A stretch of 64,000 nt of DNA from Allopusillimonas soli (lineage in GTDB: Bacteria > Pseudomonadota > Gammaproteobacteria > Burkholderiales > Burkholderiaceae_B). The DNA lies in assembly GCF_004153445.1 (NCBI RefSeq), contig NZ_SDQC01000004.1, positions 186,001 through 250,000 of the forward strand, written 5' to 3'. Under the pieces are notes generated by a model. The model was not told the DNA's origin. It ran no database searches and saw only the letters and a program-made list of their open reading frames with translations. This document shows positions 34,353 to 42,439 of this stretch, piece after piece. Both the position numbers and the translations under genes were made by a program. How positions within the stretch are numbered: position 1 is the stretch's first letter; each line of letters begins with the position of its first letter.

Positions 34353-35600
34353 TCAGGCCTGCAGGCCGTCGTGGTGCAGTTCCCCGTCCTTCATGACCAA
34401 CTGAATGTGGTCACCCTGGCCGAGCAGGCAGTTGATGTTCTTGTAGGGATTGCCATCAACCACGAGCAGGTCGGCCAGCGCGCCTTGCCGCAGACATCCC
34501 AGTTGGCCTTGCATGCCGAGAATCTCCGCACCAATCACCGTTGCGCTCTGAATGACCTCGAACGGCGAAAGCACTTCGGCGCGGATACGGAACTCATTGC
34601 TTTGCAAGCGGTGAGACGGGCCCAGCAGATCGGTGCCGAAACCCATCTTCACACCCGCCCGTTTGAAGATATCAAGCGATGCAAGCCCGGCGGTGCGTAC
34701 GGTTTCTATCTTGGCCACGCTGTCGGCGGGCAGGCCGTACTGCGCACCTTCAGAGGCCAGGGCGTCGTAAGTGACCAGCGTTGGCACGGCATAGGCGCCC
34801 TGCCGCGCCATGATGCCGGCTACACGTTCATCGATGAGATTGCCATGCTCGATGGTGCGCACGCCTGCCAGCACAGCGCGTTCTATGGATTCAGGCGTAT
34901 AGGAATGGGCCATCACATAGCTGTGGCGCGCTTGCGCCTCCGCGACAATGGCGCGCAACTCGTCTTCGGAGTAGCCGAGTGCCGCAATCGGATCGGTGGG
35001 TGAGGCCACCCCGCCCGACGCCATGATCTTGATCTGGTCCGCGCCCATCTGGAACTCTTCCCGTACGGCGCGGCGCAGGTCATCGACGCCATCCACGACA
35101 CGGCCTATATCGCCGGCGCGAAAACAGCAACCGCAGAAGCTCATGGGGCGAAGGTGATCGGAGCGCGGCCGCGGGTCGCCATGGCCGCCGGTCTGGCTGA
35201 GGGCCCGTCCCGCGATGAACAGGCGCGGACCCTTGATGGTGCCTTCCTGGACCGCGCATTTGAGCCCCCAGCCCGCGCCGCCGGCATCGCGCAGGGTGGT
35301 GAACCCGCGGCGCAGCATACCGGCCATGATGGGCACGGCGCGCATCATGACCAGCGCGTCCGGCAGCACGCCCTGGGTGCTCAGATTGAGCTGGGTGGCC
35401 ATCACGTGTCCATGCAGGTCGATGAGCCCGGGCATGATGGTCTTGCCGGCAACATCGATCATGCGCGCCGATGAGGCCTTGATGGGGTGATCCGACACTT
35501 CCTTGATGCGGCCATCCTCAACAAGAATGTCGTACCCCTCGAGCAGCTCGGGTTGTTCGGGGTCCAGCAACGCACCGTTCTTCAACAATACAGCATCCAT
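34353..35600 (-). CDS. Metal-dependent amidohydrolase, COG1228 type
   Basis: A 415-residue amidohydrolase of the imidazolonepropionase/Xaa-Pro dipeptidase-like branch. Ligands can be placed as LIDLHGHVM (His-x-His), QIKIMASGG (the Lys that is carbamylated in relatives), VMAHSYTPE, RTIEHGNLID and GFGTDLLG. Related characterised proteins hydrolyse N-acyl amino acids or L-Xaa-L-Pro/Arg dipeptides, so the product may again be an amino acid. It starts at the ATG with AAGGAG upstream; a longer frame lies in the permease gene. It sits between the importer permease and the second amidohydrolase in one operon. Confidence 0.9.
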   Translation of the reverse strand: MDAVLLKNGALLDPEQPELLEGYDILVEDGRIKEVSDHPIKASSARMIDVAGKTIMPGLIDLHGHVMATQLNLSTQGVLPDALVMMRAVPIMAGMLRRGFTTLRDAGGAGWGLKCAVQEGTIKGPRLFIAGRALSQTGGHGDPRPRSDHLRPMSFCGCCFRAGDIGRVVDGVDDLRRAVREEFQMGADQIKIMASGGVASPTDPIAALGYSEDELRAIVAEAQARHSYVMAHSYTPESIERAVLAGVRTIEHGNLIDERVAGIMARQGAYAVPTLVTYDALASEGAQYGLPADSVAKIETVRTAGLASLDIFKRAGVKMGFGTDLLGPSHRLQSNEFRIRAEVLSPFEVIQSATVIGAEILGMQGQLGCLRQGALADLLVVDGNPYKNINCLLGQGDHIQLVMKDGELHHDGLQA

Positions 35601-35628
35601 CACGTCTCCTTGGGGCCAGCGCCGTTTT

Positions 35629-36501
35629 TCACGCAACCATCGTTTTCACATAGCGACGATGAATAATCCAATTGGAAAGCAAGGCCATGGCGAGCGTGGC
35701 CACGACCAGTATCAAGGCCAGGGTGGCACCAAATGGCCAGTTGTACGCTTTCGCTATCTGGTCGTAAAGCGCGGGCGCCATCATGGTGATGCCGGTGCCG
35801 CCGAGCAGCACCGGCGTGGCGTAGGCATTCATGCACAGGATGAACACCAGCAGCGTTCCGGCCGCAACGCCTGGCGTGGCGATTGGCAGCACGATGCGCC
35901 AGAAAGTGGTGAAAAAGCCCGCCCCCAGGTTCTGGGCGGCTTCCTCGACCGAGAAGTCTATGCCCTCAAGCACACTTTGCAGCGTCAGTATCATGTAGGG
36001 CATGACCACGCCCGTTGTCCCGACAATGACGGCCATCGGCGTGTACATGAGCTGCAGCGGCTGGTCGATGATCCCCAGCCATTTCAGTGTGTAGTTGATG
36101 AACCCCGCATTGCCAAGCACCACCATCCAGCCTGCGGCGCGAACCACACTGCCCACCATGAGCGGAAACACAAGCAGAATGATGAACAGGCTCTTGTAGC
36201 GGCTTTGCGACTTCGCCAGAAAATAAGCTACGGGAAAGCCCAGCACCAAAGAAAGAACGGTGCACACGACGGCCACATACACTGTGCTCAGGAATACTTC
36301 CCGATAGTACGGATCGTGGATGAAGCTTCGGTAATTTTCGAGCGTGAATCCCTCCACCATCACCGATGCTTCGAAGTGATTGAAGCTGTAGCGAAACAGC
36401 ATCAATATGGGCACCATCATGACGCACAGCACGATCAGCGAAGCGGGAAACGCGAGGCTGGCGCCGAGACGGCTATTGCGGTCCGAGGCCTGCGAGTTCA
36501 C
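35629..36501 (-). CDS. Polyamine-type ABC transporter permease (PotB-like)
   Basis: A 290-residue permease with six membrane segments. The first begins near residue 15, and the EAA loop is ISFSVEEAAQNLGAGFFTTFWRIVLP-like (SVEEAAQNLGAG near residue 185). The start is a GTG whose codon overlaps the ATPase stop (GTGA), with GGGGGAAG upstream. It forms the channel with the PotC-like permease at 37562-38434. The family imports polyamines, but several branches carry other cations, opines or phosphonates. Confidence 0.92.
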   Translation of the reverse strand: MNSQASDRNSRLGASLAFPASLIVLCVMMVPILMLFRYSFNHFEASVMVEGFTLENYRSFIHDPYYREVFLSTVYVAVVCTVLSLVLGFPVAYFLAKSQSRYKSLFIILLVFPLMVGSVVRAAGWMVVLGNAGFINYTLKWLGIIDQPLQLMYTPMAVIVGTTGVVMPYMILTLQSVLEGIDFSVEEAAQNLGAGFFTTFWRIVLPIATPGVAAGTLLVFILCMNAYATPVLLGGTGITMMAPALYDQIAKAYNWPFGATLALILVVATLAMALLSNWIIHRRYVKTMVA

Positions 36502-37559
36502 GCTGCTTCCCCCTGGAAGGCCATGCAGTCGTCAGGCCTGAAGCATGCATGCACACGCCGCCCTGTGGCCAGCGACGGCTGCGCGGACGCTGCACTGTTG
36601 GGCATCTGGCAGGATACGGTTTCTCCTGTATCCAGGCGAATCCGGATGTCGATGACGGCGCCGAGGTAGACGATATTGCTGATCTCGCCGGGCAAGGCAT
36701 TGGCCGTTGCCGGATCGCTGGACAGCGCGATGCGCTCGGGCCGCACGCCCACCTGCGTGGTGGAGGGACGTGCGGTGTCGACGGTCAAGGCGTGTCCTTT
36801 ATCGGTCACGAAGCGGCCGTCGTCAACCGTCTTGCCCTGGAAGAAATTCATCTTCCCGAGAAAGTCGGCAACGAAGAGGTTGGCGGGATTTTCATAGAGC
36901 GCTTCCGGCGTGCCAACTTGTTGCACCTTGCCGTCATACATGATGGCCATGCGGTCGGATATGGCCAGTGCCTCCTCCTGGTCGTGGGTCACAAAAATGG
37001 TTGTCAGGCCCAACTCGCGCTGCAGGGTGCGTATTTCCTCGCGCACCTCGGTGCGCAGCTTGGCATCGAGATTGGACAGCGGCTCGTCAAGAAGAAAGAC
37101 CTTGGGTTGTATGGCCAGGGCGCGCGCAATGGCGACCCGTTGCTGCTGCCCGCCCGACAGTTGACGCGGGTAGCGGTCCTTGAAGGATTCCATGCGCACC
37201 ATGGCAAGCGCATCGCCAATTCGCTTGTCCCGCTCGCTTGCGGGCACCTTGTGCATTTCCAGGCCAAACGAGACATTCTGGCCGACCGTCATATGCGGAA
37301 AGAGCGCGTAGCGCTGGAAGACCATGCCGGTATTGCGCTTGTGCACCGGGAGGTCGGTGACATCATCGTCGCCGATGACAATCGAGCCTGCCGAGGGGGA
37401 TATAAAGCCCGCAATCATGCGCAGTGTGGTCGTCTTGCCGCAACCGCTCGGGCCGAGGAATGCGACCAGCTCGCCATCCTCGATATCGAGGGAAAAATCC
37501 GACACGGCGACGGATGAGCCGAATTGTTTCTTGAGCCTGTCGAGAGACACTTTCGCCAT
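36498..37559 (-). CDS. Polyamine-type ABC transporter ATPase (PotA-like)
   Basis: A 353-residue ATPase. Walker A GPSGCGKT is at residues 36-43, the signature LSGGQ at 134-138, Walker B VFLLDEP at 154-160 and the switch His at 192. Residues from about 240 form the TOBE regulatory domain (VGVRPERIAL). It drives the PotB/PotC-like permeases. It begins two bases after the PotC-like stop and overlaps the next gene by four bases, so all three transport genes are tightly coupled. Confidence 0.93.
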   Translation of the reverse strand: MAKVSLDRLKKQFGSSVAVSDFSLDIEDGELVAFLGPSGCGKTTTLRMIAGFISPSAGSIVIGDDDVTDLPVHKRNTGMVFQRYALFPHMTVGQNVSFGLEMHKVPASERDKRIGDALAMVRMESFKDRYPRQLSGGQQQRVAIARALAIQPKVFLLDEPLSNLDAKLRTEVREEIRTLQRELGLTTIFVTHDQEEALAISDRMAIMYDGKVQQVGTPEALYENPANLFVADFLGKMNFFQGKTVDDGRFVTDKGHALTVDTARPSTTQVGVRPERIALSSDPATANALPGEISNIVYLGAVIDIRIRLDTGETVSCQMPNSAASAQPSLATGRRVHACFRPDDCMAFQGEAA

Positions 37560-37561
37560 TC

Positions 37562-38434
37562 TTAGACCACCTGACTGAGTTTTACGAAACGGTCTGTTAT
37601 CAGCATGAGCACGCCAAGCAGAAAAATCTGTATGGAGGACACGGCCGCAATCGTTGGATCCAGCGTGAATTCCAGATACTGCAGGATGGCGATCGGAAGC
37701 GTGGTTCGCCCCGGCCCAACGAGAGACAGCGACAGTTCGAGGTTTTCGAATGAAACAATGAAACTGAACAGCGACGCGGCGACAATGGCCGGCCGCAGCA
37801 TGGGAAGCGTGATGCGAAGAAAGGCGCGCGTACCGCTGGCCCCCAGATTGCGGGCCGCCTCTTCTATGGAAGGGTCCAGTCCCTCCATGCTTGCCGACAC
37901 CAAACGCACCGTCCAGGGAATGGTGAGGCAGACATGGGCAATCGCCAGGCCGCCGAATGTGCCCACCACATCCATATCAAGGAAGTTTTCAACCTGCAGG
38001 TAGGCAAGATAAATGGCAACACCCGCCACAATGCCCGGAATGAGCAGTGGAGAGAGAAGCAGGGTATTGACTGATTTATGTCCGCGAAAGGCGTAGCGCC
38101 GTATGCCCAGCGCCGCCAGCACGCCCAGCACAACCCCGATGAGCGCGGCCACGATGGCCACCTGCATGCTTGTAATGAAGCCGCTGAGAAAGGCGGAATC
38201 GGTGGCGGCCTTGTGATACCAGCCCAGGGTGTAGCCGGAGGGAGGAAAATAGAGAATGGCGCCTTTGAAGAAACTGAGCCACACCACAAAAATAAGCGGG
38301 CACAGCATGAAGAGATACATCAGCACGACGAATGCGCGATGGCACCACCGCAGCCATGGCAAACGAAAGCGACGCCGGGCCTGCGCGCCGCCACCGTGTT
38401 TTGATAACGGTAAGGCGGGACTATTCAAAGGCAT
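37562..38434 (-). CDS. Polyamine-type ABC transporter permease (PotC-like), first gene of the operon
   Basis: A 290-residue permease with six membrane segments and the EAA loop DPSIEEAARNLGASGTRAFLRI near residues 185-206. The N-terminal 30 residues are basic and cytoplasmic. AAGGA lies almost against the ATG, which is a poor spacing, so translation may be weak or the true start may differ slightly. It heads a nine-gene minus-strand run ending at hutG. A possible operator lies upstream at 38501-38515. Confidence 0.9.
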   Translation of the reverse strand: MPLNSPALPLSKHGGGAQARRRFRLPWLRWCHRAFVVLMYLFMLCPLIFVVWLSFFKGAILYFPPSGYTLGWYHKAATDSAFLSGFITSMQVAIVAALIGVVLGVLAALGIRRYAFRGHKSVNTLLLSPLLIPGIVAGVAIYLAYLQVENFLDMDVVGTFGGLAIAHVCLTIPWTVRLVSASMEGLDPSIEEAARNLGASGTRAFLRITLPMLRPAIVAASLFSFIVSFENLELSLSLVGPGRTTLPIAILQYLEFTLDPTIAAVSSIQIFLLGVLMLITDRFVKLSQVV

Positions 38435-38500
38435 TCCTTTTTCGTCTGCGACAGTTTGCCGGCCCCATTTATCTTGGAGCGTAGCAACCGGGATAGTCGA

Positions 38501-38515
38501 TAAGGTGATACCTAA
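38501..38515. promoter_or_regulatory. Possible operator upstream of the PotC-like gene
   Basis: TAAGGTGATACCTAA is an inverted repeat with five of six arm positions matching around GAT. ACCTA and TAGGT, eight bases apart, follow at 38510-38527 and overlap it. The site is 67 bases upstream of the first gene of the nine-gene operon. The binding protein is unknown; no regulator gene adjoins this operon. Confidence 0.35.
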
Positions 38516-38611
38516 TACTAAATAGGTTGTACTTTTGGTCGCAATAGGGGTTTGTGCTATTGATCGGCGGGGCGGCCGCTCATTATCCCGACATGAGCGC
38601 GCTGGTAAAAA

Positions 38612-39031
38612 TCATGGTCCATGCTGCGCCATGGGAATGATTGCCGCACCCGGCAGCCGTGCTGCATTTTGATCGAACGTGGCCAGGGTGCGTGCATGTT
38701 GTACTGCATTGGCAATATGCACGCAATCAGCAAAATCGGCCCCGGGTTGATTGCGCCATAGCCTGAGGGCCTCTTCCAGTACGGCAGGCTCTTGTGCAAG
38801 GAATTCGTGTGTCTCCAGGATCGCGTTGAAGGCCCGCTGGATCTCCGCCGGCAAAAGCTTGTAGCGGCTGCGCAGCACCCATTCCGTCTCGAGTAGCACA
38901 CCTGTCGAAATCAGAACCGGTGCGCCGTCTTCCACAGCAGCTTGTACGATCTTCACCGCTGCGGCACACTGGGTCTCGTCGTCGCGAGTCAGCAATCGGA
39001 TGAGTACGTTTGTATCTATGGCGATGCTCAT
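38612..39031 (-). CDS. vapC: PIN-domain ribonuclease toxin (VapC family)
   Basis: A 139-residue PIN-domain protein. The acidic catalytic residues are Asp6 (SIAIDTNVL), Glu48 (GVLLETEWVL), Asp99/Asp102 (GADFADCVH) and Asp120 (LATFD), all present, so the toxin looks intact. VapC toxins cleave specific RNAs, often tRNA anticodon loops or rRNA. The start overlaps the antitoxin stop by four bases (ATGA). The ORF and motifs are normal in length and there is no sign of decay. Confidence 0.92.
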   Translation of the reverse strand: MSIAIDTNVLIRLLTRDDETQCAAAVKIVQAAVEDGAPVLISTGVLLETEWVLRSRYKLLPAEIQRAFNAILETHEFLAQEPAVLEEALRLWRNQPGADFADCVHIANAVQHARTLATFDQNAARLPGAAIIPMAQHGP

Positions 39032-39273
39032 GGAGCGGCGTCATCGGTTGGCAGGTCGACCGTCATGTCCTTGAGCGGCACAGGTGCTCTGCCAGGCTTA
39101 TGCAGCAGCCCGGCCAAGTCTGTCACATGCCGCAGTTTGGGCCGCACAACCAGGGTCCCATCGCTGAGCAGGGAGAAGGTGATCTTGTCGCCGGGCTTCA
39201 GGCCCATGCGCTGCCGTATTTCCTTCGGCACGGTCACTTGTCCCTTTGATGTCAGGGTAGTGGCATCGGTCAT
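39028..39273 (-). CDS. vapB: AbrB/SpoVT-type antitoxin (VapB family)
   Basis: An 81-residue protein with an N-terminal swapped-hairpin DNA-binding domain (TLTSKGQVTVPKEIRQRMGLKPGDKITF) and a C-terminal tail that would block the toxin. Two ATGs stand together; the second (39273) has the better spacing to GGAGG. The gene precedes vapC and should repress the pair from the palindrome just upstream at 39294-39320. Confidence 0.92.
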   Translation of the reverse strand: MTDATTLTSKGQVTVPKEIRQRMGLKPGDKITFSLLSDGTLVVRPKLRHVTDLAGLLHKPGRAPVPLKDMTVDLPTDDAAP

Positions 39274-39293
39274 CATGGCCCTCCAACGCGTAG

Positions 39294-39320
39294 GTATTAC
39301 GATATTAAATATCGTAATAC
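39294..39320. promoter_or_regulatory. Perfect 27-base palindromic operator of vapBC
   Basis: Arm GTATTACGATATT (39294-39306), one central A, and the exact inverted arm (39308-39320). It is AT-rich in a GC-rich setting and lies 21 bases upstream of the antitoxin start, the expected place for autoregulation by the AbrB-type antitoxin or the toxin-antitoxin complex. Confidence 0.85.
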
Positions 39321-39420
39321 ATTGGCGCCTTAGGATCAATCTGGCAAAGTCCTGAACTTTCCCTCATGAGGCGCTTTGCCTTCAACTTTTTCCTGGCTGG
39401 GTCGTGGGAGAAAATGCCCC

Positions 39421-39453
39421 AAAAAGCAAAACGCCACCCAGATAGGGTGGCGT
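39421..39453 (-). terminator. Rho-independent terminator after tRNA-Thr
   Basis: On the minus strand ACGCCACCC, loop TATCT, GGGTGGCGT forms a nine-pair stem followed by TTTGCTTTTT. It begins 16 bases after the CCA end of the tRNA gene and separates it from vapBC. Confidence 0.78.
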
Positions 39454-39469
39454 AATTGCTTGATTCTGT

Positions 39470-39545
39470 TGGTGCCGGTTAACGGATTCGAACTGTTGAC
39501 CTTCGCATTACAAGTGCGCTGCTCTACCAACTGAGCTAAACCGGC
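39470..39545 (-). tRNA. tRNA-Thr (anticodon UGU)
   Basis: A 76-base tRNA gene with encoded CCA. The acceptor stem GCCGGTT/AACCGGC is perfect, the D arm is GCTC-AGTTGGTA-GAGC, and the anticodon loop CTTGTAA gives UGU. The anticodon stem has a G27-A43 mismatch, and the T stem (AACAG/CCGTT) has an A-C mismatch at the fourth pair. The T loop TTCGAAT is standard. A terminator follows directly. Confidence 0.95.
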
Positions 39546-39624
39546 GAAAACGATAATTCTACAAGAAATTCCGGCTTCGGGTGGGATCGCAAGGCAATGA
39601 CACTCGACTGCTGCGTCAGCTCGC

Positions 39625-40269
39625 TCAGGATTGGTTTCCGTGGGATGGCACCCCGCCCGATACAGGCAGCGCATTGTGAGGCGTCATAGTGATGATCTTG
39701 CCCAATGCGGCGTAATTCGGGCCGCCAAGGCGGCAAACCGGATCAAGTTCGGCGGCATCTATCTTGTTATCGCTGCCAAGGCCTTTGCGAACATGCAGCA
39801 TGACGATCTCTCCGACAAAGAACTCTGCGCCGAGATCTCCGAATGGAATGACTTGGCGGAGCCGGCACTCCATGCTGATGGGCGCGGCGTTCAGGCGCGG
39901 GGCCGCGACCTCAAGGCCAGGCTGCGTATCCAGGCCAAGCAGATCGATCTCGCTGACATCGGCAGGGTGCTCTGCTGCACTGAAATGCATGGGCTTTAGC
40001 AGAGAGGTGTCGGCTACATTGACCACGAACTCCTGCTGCGACAGGATGTTGACGGCCGTATCTTTTCGTTCATGGTGCCTATTGCGGCCGATGTTCACGC
40101 CGAGAAGAGGCGGTTTTGTTGAGACGACGGTGTAGCAGCTAAAGGGCGCGAGGTTGGGTACGCCGGAAGCCGAGATGGTGCTGATCCAGGCAACTGGCCG
40201 AGGCACGACCGTGCCCATAAGCAGCTTGTAGGTGTCCGCTGCGGACAGCGTGTGAGGCGATATCTGCAT
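39625..40269 (-). CDS. Flavin reductase-like FMN-binding protein
   Basis: A 214-residue protein of the flavin reductase-like split-barrel family. The N-terminal YKLLMGTVVPRPVAWISTISASG and the NLAPFSCYTVVSTKPPLLGVNI motif are the FMN-binding elements. Members either supply reduced flavin to two-component monooxygenases or act alone; no partner monooxygenase is adjacent. The ATG at 40269 has AGGAT upstream and was preferred to a longer frame. It is divergent from hpaI across 184 bases that hold no gene. Confidence 0.86.
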   Translation of the reverse strand: MQISPHTLSAADTYKLLMGTVVPRPVAWISTISASGVPNLAPFSCYTVVSTKPPLLGVNIGRNRHHERKDTAVNILSQQEFVVNVADTSLLKPMHFSAAEHPADVSEIDLLGLDTQPGLEVAAPRLNAAPISMECRLRQVIPFGDLGAEFFVGEIVMLHVRKGLGSDNKIDAAELDPVCRLGGPNYAALGKIITMTPHNALPVSGGVPSHGNQS

Positions 40270-40453
40270 GAGGCAATCCTGGGAATCCGGACATACCGGC
40301 AATAGTTGTACACACGAACACTATACTGAAATCAGGCATTGGCGCGATACGCGGACGCCAACGGTGCTACCATCGTTGATAAATACTTTACACGTCTGAA
40401 AGAGTGCCGCGATGCATGGATTATCAATGGACTGACGAGGAGAGTCCGACAGC

Positions 40454-41221
40454 ATGAGCAACGTACCCACCAACAAATTCAAGCGCGCACTGGCGCAAGG
40501 CAAGCAGCAGCTAGGCTTGTGGACATCTCTGGCCAATCCATACACCACCGAGATCGTGGCCCGAGCGGGCTTCGACTGGCTGCTCCTGGATACGGAACAT
40601 GCCCCCAACGACCTGCGTTCCGTGCTGGCACAACTGCAGGCCGTTGCCGCCTTTCCCGTTACCGCGGTGGTGCGCCCCACCTGGAATGATCCCTTGCAGC
40701 AGAAGCGTTATCTCGATATTGGGGCGCAGTCGCTGCTCATCCCCTATGTACAGAACGCCGAGGAGGCCGCGCGGGCGGTGGCGGGTACTCGCTATCCGCC
40801 GCTGGGTATCCGGGGCGTGGGCGGTACGACGCGCGCCAGCGCTTTCGGCGCCAATCGTGAATACATGCGTCAATGCGAAGACGAGCTCTGTCTGCTGGTT
40901 CAGGTCGAGACGCAGACGGGCCTCGACAATCTCGACGAAATTCTGAAGGTTGACGGCCTGGACGGCGTATTCATCGGGCCGGCGGACCTCTCCACCAGCA
41001 TGGGGCATCCCGGAGAATTGGGGCATCCCGAGGTGCAGTCGGCCATTCAAGATGCCATCAAGCGCATACGCGCGGCCGGCAAGGCGCCGGGCATTCTTAC
41101 TGTCGACGAGGCCCAGGCGCGCCGCTACATGGAATGGGGTACGCTGTTCACAGCGATAGGCATGGATATCGCGTTGCTGGCGCGTGGCGCGGAGCAGCTG
41201 GCTGCCCGCTACCGCGGCTGA
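40454..41221 (+). CDS. hpaI: HpcH/HpaI-family class II pyruvate aldolase
   Basis: A 255-residue aldolase closely resembling Escherichia coli HpaI along its whole length: [53 protein letters not shown] (metal Glu) and [10 protein letters not shown] (metal Asp). HpaI cleaves 4-hydroxy-2-oxoheptanedioate to pyruvate and succinate semialdehyde in homoprotocatechuate breakdown and accepts many aldehydes. No other hpa genes are nearby, so the natural substrate here may differ. It stands alone and is convergent with the amino-acid ABC operon. Confidence 0.88.
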   Translation: MSNVPTNKFKRALAQGKQQLGLWTSLANPYTTEIVARAGFDWLLLDTEHAPNDLRSVLAQLQAVAAFPVTAVVRPTWNDPLQQKRYLDIGAQSLLIPYVQNAEEAARAVAGTRYPPLGIRGVGGTTRASAFGANREYMRQCEDELCLLVQVETQTGLDNLDEILKVDGLDGVFIGPADLSTSMGHPGELGHPEVQSAIQDAIKRIRAAGKAPGILTVDEAQARRYMEWGTLFTAIGMDIALLARGAEQLAARYRG

Positions 41222-41247
41222 CCGGAGCAGCTTTCCCTGCATCACGA

Positions 41248-41291
41248 ACGGCCCGTGCGCTCGTTCCGGGATGGCGGGCCGTATTCTCTTT
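41248..41291 (+). terminator. Possible terminator after hpaI
   Basis: ACGGCCCG (41248-41255) and CGGGCCGT (41275-41282) form an eight-pair stem with a long 19-base loop, followed by ATTCTCTTT. It lies between the convergent hpaI and AapM-like stops. Confidence 0.42.
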
Positions 41292-42439
41292 CAGGCGCTT
41301 GCGGCGCGGCCTTTCTGTTCGACCACGCGGGCACTCCACGATAGCACCATGGCGATCAGCAAGTAGACGGCAAACATGAAGACGTACACCTCGTAGAGTT
41401 GGTCCGAGTGCTGCGGGTTGGACAGCACGACTTGGCCAGCCCGCACGAATTCGGTCAGCCCGATGATGAACAGCAACGGCACGTTGTTGAATATGTCCAG
41501 AACGTTACCGACGAGGCCGGGTAACACCGTGCGTATTGCCTGCGGCAGGATCACATGGCGCAGGGTCTGAGCAGTCGTCATGCCCAGCGACCACGACGCG
41601 CCCCATTGCCCCGCCGGTATCCCTTGCAGCCCGCCGCGCACGTATTCGGCCACATAGGCTGCGTAGAACAGCACGAAGCCCGCTGTGCCGCGTACCACAT
41701 CGTTGATGCGGATATCGGCGGGCAGCACGAGCGGCACCACCATCCAGGCCCAGAATAGAATGGAGATCAGCGGCAGCGATCGCACCAGCTCGATGTAGCC
41801 GCTGCAGACCATGCGCACGCCCGGCAACCGGCTGGTACGGCCCAATGCCAGCAATACTCCCAGCGGAAAGCTGCCCAGGGCGGCCACCACCGTAACGAGA
41901 GTGCCCAGGAGCAGGCCGCCCACGGCCCGGCCGGTGCCTGGAATCAATATCTGCCACATCACGATCGTGCCCGCCACCCAGGCGAGCACCAACCATCGCG
42001 CTGTCACCAGCCGGGCTCCTGCCCAGCCCAGCAGCAGCGCGGCAAACAACAGGAGGGGCAGCGCAAGCGGCGTATCCAGGGCCAGCCGAAGCATGGACTC
42101 CGCGGAGAGCAGGACAAGCGCCGCGCCGAGCGCCCAGTGCCATCCTCGGCCATCAAAGAGCCGGGCAAGGCTGAGTCCCACCAGTGCAAGAAACAGGTAG
42201 CTGGCGGCCCATGCCCGCCAGATCTGCGCGCGATCCAGACCGCCGGCCATCAGGAAGCGCAGGCTTTCACCGATGACGCGCCAATCGGCCTGCGTAAACG
42301 CCCAGCGCCCGAAGGACCATGCCAGCCAGATGACGATGGCCAGCGTGCACAGCGATAGTGCGCCATCCAGCCAAGTTGGGAACAGGCGCTGTGCAAGCCG
42401 TGCGCTCAGGCCGTCCCGCGGCGCGGCATGGACATTCAT
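41291..42439 (-). CDS. aapM: General L-amino-acid ABC transporter permease (AapM-like)
   Basis: A 382-residue permease of the polar amino-acid (His/Glu/Gln/Arg) family. The long N-terminal half with extra membrane segments and a C-terminal half with GYIELVRSLPLISILFWAW and the EAA-type WGASWSLGMTTAQTLRHVILPQAIR is typical of AapM. It works with AapQ and the AapJ receptor. The expected ATPase gene aapP should follow but is absent; the next gene is the convergent hpaI. It overlaps the AapQ stop by four bases. Confidence 0.9.
   Translation of the reverse strand: MNVHAAPRDGLSARLAQRLFPTWLDGALSLCTLAIVIWLAWSFGRWAFTQADWRVIGESLRFLMAGGLDRAQIWRAWAASYLFLALVGLSLARLFDGRGWHWALGAALVLLSAESMLRLALDTPLALPLLLFAALLLGWAGARLVTARWLVLAWVAGTIVMWQILIPGTGRAVGGLLLGTLVTVVAALGSFPLGVLLALGRTSRLPGVRMVCSGYIELVRSLPLISILFWAWMVVPLVLPADIRINDVVRGTAGFVLFYAAYVAEYVRGGLQGIPAGQWGASWSLGMTTAQTLRHVILPQAIRTVLPGLVGNVLDIFNNVPLLFIIGLTEFVRAGQVVLSNPQHSDQLYEVYVFMFAVYLLIAMVLSWSARVVEQKGRAASA

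Noticed and set aside
40454-41221. Reading hpaI as part of a homoprotocatechuate meta-cleavage cluster.
   Set aside because: None of hpaB, C, D, E, F, G or H is adjacent; the neighbours are a flavin reductase-like gene (divergent) and an amino-acid importer (convergent). The flavin reductase could in principle be an HpaC, but the FMN-domain type and lack of hpaB argue against it.
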